NCBI RefSeq assembly: GCF_001280065.1
Contig: NZ_LGEA01000120.1
Coordinates: 1 to 29,512, forward strand
Source: Streptomyces sp. NRRL B-1140
Lineage (GTDB): Bacteria; Actinomycetota; Actinomycetes; Streptomycetales; Streptomycetaceae
Direction of reading: 5' to 3'
DNA length: 29,512 nucleotides
How positions within the stretch are numbered: position 1 is the first letter of the stretch; each line of letters starts with the position of its first letter. The notes under the pieces are model-generated. The model saw only the letters and a program-made list of their open reading frames with translations, had not been told where the DNA came from and searched no databases. Position numbers and translations under genes: made by a program. Shown here piece by piece: positions 16,001 through 23,298 of the stretch.

Positions 16001-16781
16001 CCAGCATCGCGACCTGGCCGAGCGCGGGGACGGCCTGCAGGGCCGGGGTGTAGACCGAATTCAGGCGGATGGTGCGCAGCCGTCCCGCGAACAGCCGTCG
16101 GCCGACCTCGCGGAGCTTGCCGGTCTCCTGCTCCTCCTGCCCGAAGCCCTTCACCACGCGTACGCCGCTGACGGCACCGTCGACCACGCCCGCGACGGCG
16201 GCGGCCTGGGCCTGGGCGTACCAGGTGGAGGGGTGCAGCCGGGTGCGGCTGCGCTTGGCGATCCACCACAGGGCGGGGGCGACGGCCAGGGCGACCAGGG
16301 TGAGCGGCACGGACAGCCACGCCATGATCGCCAGGGAGAGCAGGAAGAGCATGAAGTTCCCGATGGTCATCGGGAGCATGAAGAGCAGGCCCTGGATCAG
16401 CTGGAGGTCGCTGGTGGCGCGGCCGACGACCTGGCCGGTGGACAGCTCGTCCTGGCGGCGCCCGTCGAGCCGGGTGATCGTGCCGTACATCTCGGTCCGC
16501 AGGTCGTGCTGGACGTCGAGGGCGAGGCGGCCGCCGTAGTAGCGGCGGATGTAGGTGAGGACGTAGACGACCAGGGCGGCGGCGATCAGGAGGCCGGCCC
16601 AGGTGGTCATGTCCCTGGTGTGGTCGCTGATGACGTCGTCGATGATCACCTTGGTGATCAGGGGGACGAGCGCCATGACGGCCATGCCGGCCAGTGAGGA
16701 ACCGAGGGCGAGTACGACGTCCTTCGGGTGGCGCCACGCGTAGGCCCACAGTCGTCGCGCCCATCCCCGTTGCGGTGTCAC
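13062..16781 (-). CDS. Fused ABC exporter (TMD-NBD-TMD-NBD)
   Basis: A 1239-residue protein equal to two ABC-exporter half-transporters in one chain. Each half has six predicted helices followed by an ATPase domain. NBD1 has Walker A at K375 (GSSGSGKST), signature LSGGQ (473-477) and Walker B LLVLDD with D498 where the catalytic glutamate normally sits. NBD2 has Walker A at K1029 (GETGAGKST), signature LSAGQ (1127-1131) and Walker B LLLDE with the normal E1152. One composite ATP site is thus degenerate, as in heterodimeric exporters such as TM287/288. A charged linker of about 100 residues joins the halves. The GTG at 16781 follows GGAAGG by 7 bases and gives the usual N-terminus. It probably exports a lipid, peptide or drug-like molecule; the substrate is unknown. 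Confidence 0.93.
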   Translation of the reverse strand: MTPQRGWARRLWAYAWRHPKDVVLALGSSLAGMAVMALVPLITKVIIDDVISDHTRDMTTWAGLLIAAALVVYVLTYIRRYYGGRLALDVQHDLRTEMYGTITRLDGRRQDELSTGQVVGRATSDLQLIQGLLFMLPMTIGNFMLFLLSLAIMAWLSVPLTLVALAVAPALWWIAKRSRTRLHPSTWYAQAQAAAVAGVVDGAVSGVRVVKGFGQEEQETGKLREVGRRLFAGRLRTIRLNSVYTPALQAVPALGQVAMLALGGWLAVRGHITLGTFVAFSTYLAQLVGPVRMLAVVLTVGQQARAGTERVLELIDTEPSIEDGHKDLPADAPATVEFDDVSFGYDADRPVLDGLSFEIRPGETLAVVGSSGSGKSTVSLLLPRFYDVSRGAVLVGGHDVRELSLQSLRAAIGLVPEDSFLFSDTVRNNIAYGRPDATFEEIEKAARAAQADRFITELPEGYDTTVGEHGLTLSGGQRQRVALARAILSDPRLLVLDDATSAVDARVEHEIHEALKGVMRGRTTLLIAHRRSTLNLADRIAVLDGGRLADIGTHEELQERSALYRRLLTDPDELGAVSPGHTQPACPQEDTSVRDELDAEFDAERGVTPRLWTGDRERKDTALAESPATPELLAQVEALPPATDVPDVDEAKAVQPEDSYGLRRLLRGFGLPLLISLALVATDAGMGLLLPVLIRHGIDSGVTEAALGAVWAAALLGLLTVVVQWAAQIGETRMTGRTGERVLYSLRLKIFAQLQRLGLDYYERELTGRIMTRMTTDVDALSTFLQTGLVTAFVSVVTFFGIMVALLVIDVQLALVVFATLPPLIIATFFFRRASVKAYELARERVSVVNADLQESVSGLRIVQAFRRERDGGRRFTERSADYRAARIRGQWLISVYFPFVQFLSSVAAAAVLIVGGARVDDGTLAIGSLVAYLLYIDLFFAPVQQLSQVFDGYQQATVSLGRIQELLREPTSTKSADTPLEVLSLRGDIAFEDVHFAYGTDEEALGGVDLRIPAGQTVAFVGETGAGKSTLVKLVARFYDPTGGRVTVDGTDLRDLDLTSYRHRLGVVPQEAYLFQGTVRDAIAYGRPAATDAEVEAAARAVGAHDMIATLEGGYLHEVAERGRNLSAGQRQLIALARAELVDPDVLLLDEATAALDLATEAQVNQATDRLAGRRTTLVVAHRLTTAARADRVVVMDHGRVAEDGTHEELLARGGRYAELWRTFIGAAEPEEPVGASR

Positions 16782-16897
16782 GCCGATACCTTCCAGTCGT
16801 CCTGCTCTGCCGGAAGGCACCAACGCGATCGGGAGCCGTTTTCATCCCGCCGTAACAGTTTCGATTCCTGTTCGAGCACGGACGGACGGCAGGGTGA

Positions 16898-16914
16898 GGG
16901 GCCGGCCGGACCCC
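16898..16914 (-). terminator. Small GC hairpin after the beta-lactamase-fold gene
   Basis: GGGG at 16898-16901 and CCCC at 16911-16914 flank CCGGCCGGA, giving a short stem (one G-U pair) three bases after the stop codon of the leftward gene. It is short, so terminator function is only suggested. Confidence 0.35.
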
Positions 16915-16916
16915 GG

Positions 16917-17768
16917 TCAGCTCGCCGCCAGGTCCTTGTGGATGACCTTGGCGACGGCCTGGATGGTGGCGATGCCGTAGTTCATCGTGCTGTTGCCGTG
17001 GGTCAGCACCGTCATCACGTAGTCGTGGCCGCCGCCCTTGAACGCGCCGACGCTGTGCACCCGCCACCCGTTGGTGGAGCGCTGCAGCCAGCCGTTCTTG
17101 ACGGCCACCGTGACGCCCGAGGGCACTCCGTACGGGGTGCCCCAGCGCTGGGACGACACGACCTGGCCCATCAGCTTGATGATGTAGGCCCGGGAGTTGT
17201 CGCTCAGGACCGCGTTCTTGGCGGTGAGGAGCTTCAGCAGCTTCTGCTCGTCGGTGACGGTGATCTGGGTCAGGCCCCAGTAGCCGTTGGCGCCGGGCTT
17301 GGTCTGCGTCATGCCGGCGGCCGCGAGGAAGTTCTTGATCTTCGTCATGCCGAGCTGTTTCCACAGGGTGGAGGTCGCCTCGTTGTCCGACTTGGTGATC
17401 ATCGCCTTGGCGAGGCTGTTCTCGCGGTCGGTGAGGTACCGGTTCGATTTCTTCGCGTCCCACAGCAGCGTGGCGAGGACGGTGACCTTGACGACGCTGG
17501 CCGAGTCGTAGGCGGAGCTCGCGCGCAGGGTGCAGGTGGTGTTGGTGCTGCGGTCGTAGAGGCCGACGGCGACCGTGCCCTTGCGGGTGGCCAGCGCGGC
17601 GGTGATGTCCTTCTTCAGCTTGGTGGCCAGCCCGGCCTTGGCCGATGTGCAGCTCACGGCCGGAGGGGCTGCGGAGGCGGGCGTGGCGGCGGCTGTGAGC
17701 GGCACGAGCACGCCGGTACCCACGGCCGCTGCCAGCACTCGCGCACGGCGGGATATCCCAGAAGTCAT
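16917..17768 (-). CDS. Secreted class A beta-lactamase-fold serine hydrolase
   Basis: A 283-residue exported protein of the penicillin-binding/class A beta-lactamase fold. The signal peptide runs to about residue 35 (SRRARVLAAAVG, cleavage near ASA-AP); the paired arginines leave Tat export possible. Active-site motifs are in the right order: S91-V-V-K94 (SxxK), S127-D-N129 (SDN) and K224-N-G226 in place of KTG. The ExxLN omega-loop motif carrying the deacylating glutamate of true class A enzymes is not visible between SDN and KNG, so strong beta-lactamase activity is doubtful. C40 and C79 may form a disulfide. The ATG at 17768 follows AGGGG. It is a neighbour of the ABC exporter on the same strand, 135 bases apart. 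It may be a peptidase or a beta-lactam-binding protein. Confidence 0.82.
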   Translation of the reverse strand: MTSGISRRARVLAAAVGTGVLVPLTAAATPASAAPPAVSCTSAKAGLATKLKKDITAALATRKGTVAVGLYDRSTNTTCTLRASSAYDSASVVKVTVLATLLWDAKKSNRYLTDRENSLAKAMITKSDNEATSTLWKQLGMTKIKNFLAAAGMTQTKPGANGYWGLTQITVTDEQKLLKLLTAKNAVLSDNSRAYIIKLMGQVVSSQRWGTPYGVPSGVTVAVKNGWLQRSTNGWRVHSVGAFKGGGHDYVMTVLTHGNSTMNYGIATIQAVAKVIHKDLAAS

Positions 17769-18165
17769 GCACCCCTTGACTCGCGGAGGTGGTCGAAAGG
17801 TTGCATGGACAGCGAGAGCTTGTACGAGTCGTTATCCGGAGCCGCCCGGCTTCACGGGCGGCGCACGGCTTCGCCACATCACACTCGCACCGCGGCTCCG
17901 GCCACGCGGCGGTGCCCTCGGCCGCCGCACCCCGGCCGACCTCCGCCGGAGTTCCGGCCGGCCCCGGCCGAAAACGCCGTCCTGAAGGCGAGTTGACTCC
18001 GCGTCGCTCACGGTCCTCGCCGTGGCTGCCGCGACGCTCGGCTCCTCGTCCGATCCGCCATAACCCCGCATGATCGAACGGCCCCCGACTTATCGGTCGG
18101 CGCCGCCCCCGCGTCCCCGATCATGGTCCCCGGTGTCCGGCGGACGGGTGAAGGGAAACGCAGCG
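17769..18165. other. Divergent intergenic region
   Basis: 397 bases lie between two divergent starts, with no supported gene. Near the right end a perfect 8-bp inverted repeat, CATGATCG (18069-18076) and CGATCATG (18118-18125), encloses a smaller one, CCGAC (18085-18089) and GTCGG (18096-18100). The left part is GC-rich and shows no clear promoter to me. Confidence 0.55.
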
Positions 18166-18786
18166 GTGGGCTACTGCCTGGAGATGAGCACCGGCGACAT
18201 GAGAACGGTGGTGCGGCTGCTCACGGCGGTGGAGCGGACCGAGCAGCAGGAGCGCACGCTCGCCCGGGTGCGCACGGAGTGCGAGCGGACCGACGCCCGC
18301 TTCCGGGAGCAGGGCATCGACCTGGCCGTCTCCATCAGCCGGGCCCTGGACGAGCTGATCGACGGCACCCCGAGCACCGACCTCTGTCCGGCCTACAGCT
18401 ACGCCTTCTACCAGACCGTCGCGGCGCACTTCTCCGACCCGGCCGACCTCGGCACCTGGCGCCGGCCGGCCTGGTTCCACGCCATGGACGACGAACTGGC
18501 CCGGCACGGCGTACCGTCCGACCTGCTCCCGGGCGCCTTCCTGTTCAGCGGCCCGCCGCTGCGGCTGCCGCACCCCGGCGACGCGGTGCCGGCGATCGGC
18601 ACCCTGCCGGTGCCGCGGGCCGCCGCCCTGGCCGACGCCTACGCGCGCGTGCTGGACCGCCTCGACCCCGAATTCCGGGGCCCGGCACGCCGGTTCGCCG
18701 ATGCCCTGCGCTTCGAGGCGCGTGAGTGGGAGAGCGCCCGGCAGCTCCGGACGAATCCCGACACCCTGCTCTTCTGGCTCCACTGA
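18166..18786 (+). CDS. Hypothetical cytosolic protein
   Basis: A 206-residue soluble protein without signal peptide or membrane helix. The GTG at 18166 (VGYCLEMSTGDM) is chosen because AAGGGA lies 9 bases upstream; ATG 18184 is the main alternative, and the longer frame from 18070 is unlikely. Residues 15-60 are rich in charged helix (RTVVRLLTAVERTEQQERTL). Then come the aromatic stretch CPAYSYAFYQTVAAHF and RRPAWFHAMDDELARHG, and a Pro/Gly loop LFSGPPLRLPHPGDA. It resembles Streptomyces single-domain hypotheticals of the DUF7691 kind, but that is a weak recollection. It is monocistronic, followed by a promoter for the next gene. No function can be given. Confidence 0.75.
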   Translation: MGYCLEMSTGDMRTVVRLLTAVERTEQQERTLARVRTECERTDARFREQGIDLAVSISRALDELIDGTPSTDLCPAYSYAFYQTVAAHFSDPADLGTWRRPAWFHAMDDELARHGVPSDLLPGAFLFSGPPLRLPHPGDAVPAIGTLPVPRAAALADAYARVLDRLDPEFRGPARRFADALRFEAREWESARQLRTNPDTLLFWLH

Positions 18787-18801
18787 CCTCTGCCGGAACT
18801 C

Positions 18802-18831
18802 TTGACGCCCTTCTTCCCGCCGGGATACTTG
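18802..18831 (+). promoter_or_regulatory. Candidate promoter of the secreted HExxH protein
   Basis: TTGACG at 18802-18807 is a near-consensus -35 element, followed after 16 to 18 bases by GATACT/TACTTG (18824-18831) as -10. It lies about 135 bases before the start codon and just upstream of the shared TGCCATGT motif. Confidence 0.45.
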
Positions 18832-18850
18832 CGGTCGACAGCGCGCCAAC

Positions 18851-18865
18851 TGCCATGTGATTTCA
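18851..18865. promoter_or_regulatory. Shared upstream motif, copy 1
   Basis: TGCCATGTGATTTCA lies 100 bases before the HExxH gene. A close copy, TGCCATGT followed by CGGATTCA, lies before the nuclease gene at 19637-19652. The likeness suggests one regulator or a shared leader element for two secreted hydrolases. Confidence 0.4.
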
Positions 18866-18964
18866 GGGCTTTGACTGAACGGCGGCGCCGCTTGTCCGAG
18901 ATCCCGAACGTCGTACGAGGTTTCGCAGGCTTCGTGACGACCACCCCCACTGGAGGATCCGCAC

Positions 18965-19570
18965 ATGAGTCCACGCAAGGTACTGGTGGCCGCCCTCACC
19001 GCGGCCCTGCTGACCGGCCCCGGCGTCGTCGCGCAGGCCGCGACCCCCCAGGCCCCGCCTGCCCCTGCCCGGGAACGTACGGCTGCGGCCACCATCACGT
19101 GGTCCCTGGTCCGTGCGAACAACCCCACCGAGGACCAGCGCTCGGCCTACGACCTGATCACGAAGGCCATGAACGCGGCGGTGGCCCGGTACAACAACCT
19201 CAGCGACCTGGGCAAAACCCTCACCGTCCGCTACGAACCGGGCGTCCCCACCGCCGACGGCAACCTCAACGGCACGATCCGCTTCGGCGGCAACCGCAGC
19301 TACATGAACGAGCGGACGGCCCTGCACGAGATCGCCCACACCATCGGCGTGGGGCTGAGCGCGGGCTGGTCCCGCCTCGGCGGCAGCGGCACCTGGACCG
19401 GCGGCCAGGCCACCGCTCTGGTCAAGCAGTACGACGGCTCGGGCGCCAAGATCTCCACGGGCGGCGGCCACTTCTGGCCCTACGGCCTGAACTACGACAA
19501 CGAGTGGTCGGGCACGGCGGCCGACCGCCACGTCCGCATCGTCGCCGCGATGGTCCGCGACGGCCTGTAG
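18965..19570 (+). CDS. Small secreted HExxH zinc-metalloprotease-like protein
   Basis: A 201-residue exported protein. The ATG at 18965 follows GGAGGA by 7 bases; the signal peptide ends near AQAA-TP (residues 23-28). The zinc-binding motif HEIAHTIGVG is at 121-130 (H121, E122, H125), on a helix as in gluzincin/metzincin proteases. The metzincin third ligand, expected six residues after H125, is L131, so zinc must be completed elsewhere, perhaps by H169 in TGGGHFWPYGLNYDNEW. Relatives often carry a C-terminal ricin-like lectin domain; this one ends directly after the catalytic domain. It is probably an extracellular hydrolase, acting alongside the secreted nuclease downstream. Peptidase activity is inferred from the motif alone. 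Confidence 0.85.
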   Translation: MSPRKVLVAALTAALLTGPGVVAQAATPQAPPAPARERTAAATITWSLVRANNPTEDQRSAYDLITKAMNAAVARYNNLSDLGKTLTVRYEPGVPTADGNLNGTIRFGGNRSYMNERTALHEIAHTIGVGLSAGWSRLGGSGTWTGGQATALVKQYDGSGAKISTGGGHFWPYGLNYDNEWSGTAADRHVRIVAAMVRDGL

Positions 19571-19636
19571 TCCGCCGGGCCCTCGCTCGGCAACTCGTGT
19601 AGAACACGCCCGACTTGCCGGTTTCCGTCATCTGAT

Positions 19637-19652
19637 TGCCATGTCGGATTCA
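19637..19652. promoter_or_regulatory. Shared upstream motif, copy 2
   Basis: TGCCATGTCGGATTCA lies 72 bases before the endonuclease start and matches the motif at 18851-18865 in its TGCCATGT and TTCA parts. Just after it, GCATGTCCATGTCA contains two further CATGTC-like words. Confidence 0.4.
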
Positions 19653-19724
19653 TTTACACGGCCGCATGTCCATGTCACTCTCCCGATTGCCGCCTCCGAT
19701 CAACCCGCGTAGATGGGACCCCAC

Positions 19725-20531
19725 ATGCCGGCGACAACACGGATACGCAGATGGAAGCCCCTGGCTCTGGCCACGGCCGCCGCCCTGGCCGGCCTCACCG
19801 CCTCCACCCTGGCCGCTCCCCCGGCCGCCGCCACGACGACCGCGTACGACACGACGTACTACAAGAACGCGGTCGGCAAGACGGGCACCAGCCTCAAGTC
19901 CTCCCTGCACACCATCATCAGCAGCCAGACGAAGATCTCGTACTCCGCGGTCTGGAACGCCCTCAAGGTCACCGACCAGGACCCGAACAACAGCAACAAC
20001 GTGATCCTGCTGTACAGCGGTGTCTCACGCAGCAAGTCCCTCAACGGCGGCGACCTCGGCGACTGGAACCGCGAGCACACGTGGGCCAAGTCCCACGGCG
20101 ACTTCGGCGAGGTGACCGGCCCCGGCACCGACCTGCACCACCTGCGCCCCGCGGACGTGCAGGTCAACAGCATCCGCGGCAACAAGGACTTCGACAACGG
20201 CGGCAGCACGGTCAGCGGCGGGGGCGGCAGCCTCACGGACTCCGACTCCTTCGAACCGCGCGACGCCGACAAGGGCGACGTGGCCCGCATGATCCTGTAC
20301 ATGGCCGTGCGCTACGACGGCGGCGACGGCTTCGCCGACCTCGAGCCGAACGAGAAGGTCGACAACGGCAGCGCCCCCTACATGGGCAAGCTCTCCGTCC
20401 TCAAGCAGTGGAACGAGCAGGACCCGCCGAGCGCCTTCGAGGAGAAGCGCAACCAGGCCATCTACGACACCTACCAGCACAACCGCAACCCGTTCATCGA
20501 CCACCCGGAGTGGGTCGAGGCGATCTGGTAG
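19725..20531 (+). CDS. Secreted endonuclease I-family nuclease
   Basis: A 268-residue exported DNase/RNase of the EndA/Bsn (endonuclease I) family, a beta-beta-alpha-metal nuclease. The signal peptide covers about residues 1-37 (basic start, ALATAAALAGLTASTLA, cleavage near AAA). The core motif is WNREHTWAKS (114-123) with H118 as general base, then TDLHHLRPADVQVNSIRGNKDF (135-156), which supplies the metal-binding asparagine and histidines. The ATG at 19725 is preferred over 19713 because GGGA lies 6 bases upstream of it. The enzyme would degrade extracellular DNA for phosphate or nucleoside uptake. Its terminator is shared with the convergent ThDP enzyme gene. The family assignment is firm; RNA versus DNA preference is open. 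Confidence 0.92.
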   Translation: MPATTRIRRWKPLALATAAALAGLTASTLAAPPAAATTTAYDTTYYKNAVGKTGTSLKSSLHTIISSQTKISYSAVWNALKVTDQDPNNSNNVILLYSGVSRSKSLNGGDLGDWNREHTWAKSHGDFGEVTGPGTDLHHLRPADVQVNSIRGNKDFDNGGSTVSGGGGSLTDSDSFEPRDADKGDVARMILYMAVRYDGGDGFADLEPNEKVDNGSAPYMGKLSVLKQWNEQDPPSAFEEKRNQAIYDTYQHNRNPFIDHPEWVEAIW

Positions 20532-20541
20532 CGATCACTGT

Positions 20542-20576
20542 GACTGAACTCCTCTCTTTGCGAAGGGAGTTCAGTC
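20542..20576. terminator. Bidirectional terminator hairpin
   Basis: GACTGAACTCC (20542-20552) pairs perfectly with GGAGTTCAGTC (20566-20576); the 13-base loop can form an inner CTT/AAG stem. The hairpin begins 11 bases after the nuclease stop and overlaps the last codons of the convergent gene. Confidence 0.8.
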
Positions 20577-22265
20577 CGACCTGCCCAGGTGGGTCGGCGC
20601 GAACATCCGCAGCACCGCCGGGAGCAGGACCACCGAGGGCCCGGGCGCGGCAAGCGCCTTCGCCAAGTCCTGCTCCAGGTTCTCCGGGGTCGTCCGCACC
20701 CCGGGGACGCCGAAGGACTCCGCCAGGGCCACGTAGTCCGGCCGGGTCAGTTCCGTCGCGGTCGCCTCGCCGAACGCGTCGGCCATGTACTCGCGCAGGA
20801 TGCCGTAGCCGCCGTCGTCGACGATCAGCCAGGTGACGTTCAGGTCGTACTGGCGGGCCGTGGCCAGCTCGGCGATGGAGTACAGGGCCCCGCCGTCACC
20901 GGAGACGGCGAGGACCGGGCGGGTCGGGTCGGCCGCCGCCGCGCCGAGCGCGGCGGGGAAGGCGTAGCCGAGGCCGCCGGCGCCCTGCGCGGAGTGCATG
21001 TGGTTGGGGCCCTTGGCGTCGAAGGCCGACCAGGCCCAGTACGCGAGGATCGTCATGTCCCAGAACGACGGGGAGTCGGCGGGCAGCGCACCGCGGACCG
21101 AGGCCAGCACGTCCTGTTCCAGGGTGAGTTCCTGGGCGGCGATGCGGTCGGCGACCTTCGCGAGCACCTCCCGTACCCGCTCCGGGGCTGCCGGGTCCTG
21201 TCGTTCGGGCACCGTCTCCAGCAGCGCCTGCAACGCGAGGCGCGCGTCCGCGTGGATCCCCAGCGCGGGGTGGTTGGACTCCAGCTTGCCGAGGTCCGCC
21301 TCGATCTGGACGACCCGGCCGCGCGGCTTGAACGTGTGGTAGTTCGAGGAGAGTTCGCCGAGTCCCGAGCCGACGACCAGGAGGACGTCGGCGTCCTCCA
21401 GGAAGTCCGTGGTGTGCCGGTCCTCGATCCACGACTGGAGCGACAGCGGGTGCTTCCAGGGGAACGCGCCCTTGCCGCCGGGCGTGGTGACCACCGGGGC
21501 CTGAAGCCGCTCCGCCAGTTGCTTCAGCTTGCCGGAGGCGTCCGCCCGGACCACTCCCCCGCCCGCGATGATCGCCGGGCGGGCCGCCTTCGACAGCAGA
21601 TCGGCGGCCACGGCGGTCAGTTCGGGGCGCGGCGGCAGCTCCTCGGGGAAGGCGTCGCCGCCGGTGACGACCGGGATCGCCGTCTCGGCGAGCAGCACGT
21701 CCTGCGGGATCTCCACCCACACCGGGCCGTGCGGGGCGCTCAGCGCCGACGTCCAGGCCGCTTCGATCGCGGAGGGGATCTGCGACTGGGTGCGGACGGT
21801 GTGCACGGACTTGACCACGCCCCGGAACGAGGCCGCCTGGTCCGGCAGTTCGTGCAAGTAGCCGTGCCGGCCGCCGCCGAGACCGGCCGTCGGGACCTGG
21901 CTGCTGATGGCCAGCACGGGCGCGGAGGCCGCCGCCGCCTCCTGCAGAGCGGCCAGGGAGGTCAGGGCGCCGGGGCCCGTCGACAGCAGCAGCGGCGCGG
22001 CCTCACCGGTGATCCGGCCGTAGGCGTCCGCCGCGAATCCGGCGTTGTTCTCCACCCGCAGGCCGATGTACCGGAGGTCCGAGCGGCGCAGGGCGTCGAA
22101 CATGCCGAGCGCGTGCTGGCCGGGCAGTCCGAAGACGGTCGTCGCACCGAGCCCGGCCAGCGTCTCCACGACCAGGTCTCCGCCGTTGCGGCCGGGAGGA
22201 GGGTTGAGGGCGGCCTCCGTCTGGGCGGGCGTGGGGCGGAGCACCAGGTCGTGGTCGTGAGTCAC
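20571..22265 (-). CDS. ThDP-dependent enzyme, acetolactate-synthase-like; possible 2-ketoarginine decarboxylase
   Basis: A 564-residue enzyme with three domains of the pyruvate decarboxylase/acetolactate synthase family. The N-terminal pyrimidine-binding domain has the activating glutamate E72 ([15 protein letters not shown]), and the C-terminal ThDP/Mg domain has SGDGG (455-459) ending at VDDGGYG (482-488). No regulatory IlvN partner is nearby, so a true acetolactate synthase is unlikely. The GTG at 22265 overlaps the ureohydrolase stop as GTGA, so the two are translationally coupled. Pseudomonas AruI, of about the same length and also annotated acetolactate-synthase-like, decarboxylates 2-ketoarginine to 4-guanidinobutyraldehyde, and guanidinobutyrase acts later in that route. 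Coupling to a ureohydrolase makes a similar role here plausible. The family is firm; the substrate is inferred from context. Confidence 0.88.
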   Translation of the reverse strand: MTHDHDLVLRPTPAQTEAALNPPPGRNGGDLVVETLAGLGATTVFGLPGQHALGMFDALRRSDLRYIGLRVENNAGFAADAYGRITGEAAPLLLSTGPGALTSLAALQEAAAASAPVLAISSQVPTAGLGGGRHGYLHELPDQAASFRGVVKSVHTVRTQSQIPSAIEAAWTSALSAPHGPVWVEIPQDVLLAETAIPVVTGGDAFPEELPPRPELTAVAADLLSKAARPAIIAGGGVVRADASGKLKQLAERLQAPVVTTPGGKGAFPWKHPLSLQSWIEDRHTTDFLEDADVLLVVGSGLGELSSNYHTFKPRGRVVQIEADLGKLESNHPALGIHADARLALQALLETVPERQDPAAPERVREVLAKVADRIAAQELTLEQDVLASVRGALPADSPSFWDMTILAYWAWSAFDAKGPNHMHSAQGAGGLGYAFPAALGAAAADPTRPVLAVSGDGGALYSIAELATARQYDLNVTWLIVDDGGYGILREYMADAFGEATATELTRPDYVALAESFGVPGVRTTPENLEQDLAKALAAPGPSVVLLPAVLRMFAPTHLGRSD

Positions 22266-23242
22266 TTGGCTTCCGAGTCCTTCCGGGCCGCGGCGATCTG
22301 GCGGGACATGATCGTGGTCAGTTCGTACGCCGTGTGGGACGCGGCCACCGACGTGATCTCGGCGTGATCGTACGCGGGGGCCACCTCGACCACGTCCGCG
22401 GAGACCAGGTTGCAGGAGGCCAGTCCGCGCAGGATCTCCAGCAGTTCGCGGGAGGTCATGCCGCCGGCCTCGGGGGTGCCGGTGCCGGGGGCGTGGGCCG
22501 GGTCGAGGCAGTCGATGTCGATGGAGATGTACAGCGGCCGGTCGCCGATGCGCTGGCGGAGCTGGTCGGCGACCTCGTCGGCGCCGCGCCGGTAGACGTC
22601 GGCCGAGGTGACGATGCCGAAGCCCATCTTCTCGTCGTCGGTGAGGTCCTGCTTGCCGTAGAGCGGGCCGCGGGTGCCGACGTGGGAGAGGGCCTCGGTG
22701 TCGAGGATGCCCTCCTCGACCGCGCGGCGGAACGGGGTGCCGTGCGTGTACTCGGCGCCGAAGTAGGTGTCCCAGGTGTCGAGGTGGGCGTCGAAGTGCA
22801 GCAGGGCGACCGGGCCGTGCTTCTTGGCGACCGAGCGCAGCAGGGGCAGCGCGATGGTGTGGTCGCCGCCGAGGGTCATCAGGCGGGCGCCGGTGCCGAG
22901 CAGGTCGTCGGCGGCGGCCTCGACGGTCTCGACGGCCTCGTTGATGTTGAACGGGTTGACGGCGATGTCGCCGCCGTCAGCGACCTGCGCCAGGGCGAAC
23001 GGCGAGGCGTCCTGCGCCGGGTTGTACGGGCGCAGCAGCCGGGACGCCTCGCGGATCGCGTTGCCGCCGAAGCGGGCGCCCGGCCGGTACGAGACGCCCG
23101 AGTCGAACGGCACGCCGACCACGGCGACATCGGCCCGGCCGACCTCGTCCAGCCGGGGCAGCCGGGCGAAGGTCGCGGGTCCGGCGTACCGCGGGACGCG
23201 GGAGGAGTCGACGGGCCCGCGCGGAGTCTCGTTGCTGCTCAT
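22262..23242 (-). CDS. Agmatinase/ureohydrolase-family enzyme, possible guanidinobutyrase
   Basis: A 326-residue binuclear-manganese hydrolase that removes urea from a guanidino compound. Metal ligands are all present: H128 ([10 protein letters not shown]), D151, H153 and D155 (FDAHLDTWD), D242 and D244 ([19 protein letters not shown]), followed by E258-x-[11 protein letters not shown] segment (166-173) lies in the substrate loop that distinguishes agmatinases, guanidinobutyrases and related enzymes; it cannot be decided by eye. The gene lies between a sodium:solute symporter (56 bases upstream) and a ThDP enzyme (4-base overlap). The AAGG ribosome site falls inside a small hairpin (AAGAA/TTCTT, 23244-23258 on the complementary strand). 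A catabolic role fits this context better than polyamine synthesis. The name speB would be the default family label. Confidence 0.9.
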   Translation of the reverse strand: MSSNETPRGPVDSSRVPRYAGPATFARLPRLDEVGRADVAVVGVPFDSGVSYRPGARFGGNAIREASRLLRPYNPAQDASPFALAQVADGGDIAVNPFNINEAVETVEAAADDLLGTGARLMTLGGDHTIALPLLRSVAKKHGPVALLHFDAHLDTWDTYFGAEYTHGTPFRRAVEEGILDTEALSHVGTRGPLYGKQDLTDDEKMGFGIVTSADVYRRGADEVADQLRQRIGDRPLYISIDIDCLDPAHAPGTGTPEAGGMTSRELLEILRGLASCNLVSADVVEVAPAYDHAEITSVAASHTAYELTTIMSRQIAAARKDSEAK

Positions 23243-23298
23243 GAAGAAATGCCTTCTTTCCTACGCTTCATCGCGTATGTACTGCTTGCCTTACGACC

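Noticed and set aside
13017..16697. 1226-residue plus-strand open frame opposite the ABC exporter
   Set aside because: It is a low-complexity Gly/Asp/Val/Gln mirror of the exporter codons, with no motif.
16917..17768. Active class A beta-lactamase resistance gene
   Set aside because: The omega-loop glutamate motif is not visible and KTG is KNG, so a resistance role is not supported.
15133..17877. 914-residue minus-strand frame covering the exporter and the beta-lactamase-fold gene
   Set aside because: Arg/His/Pro-rich shadow translation in another frame of two genes with clear motifs.
17769..18165. Small coding genes in the divergent gap (frames near 17789-18073)
   Set aside because: No ribosome site, Arg/Pro-rich composition and no motif; better left as intergenic.
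20571..22265. Acetolactate synthase large subunit (ilvB)
   Set aside because: There is no small-subunit gene nearby, and it is translationally coupled to a ureohydrolase, so branched-chain synthesis is unlikely.
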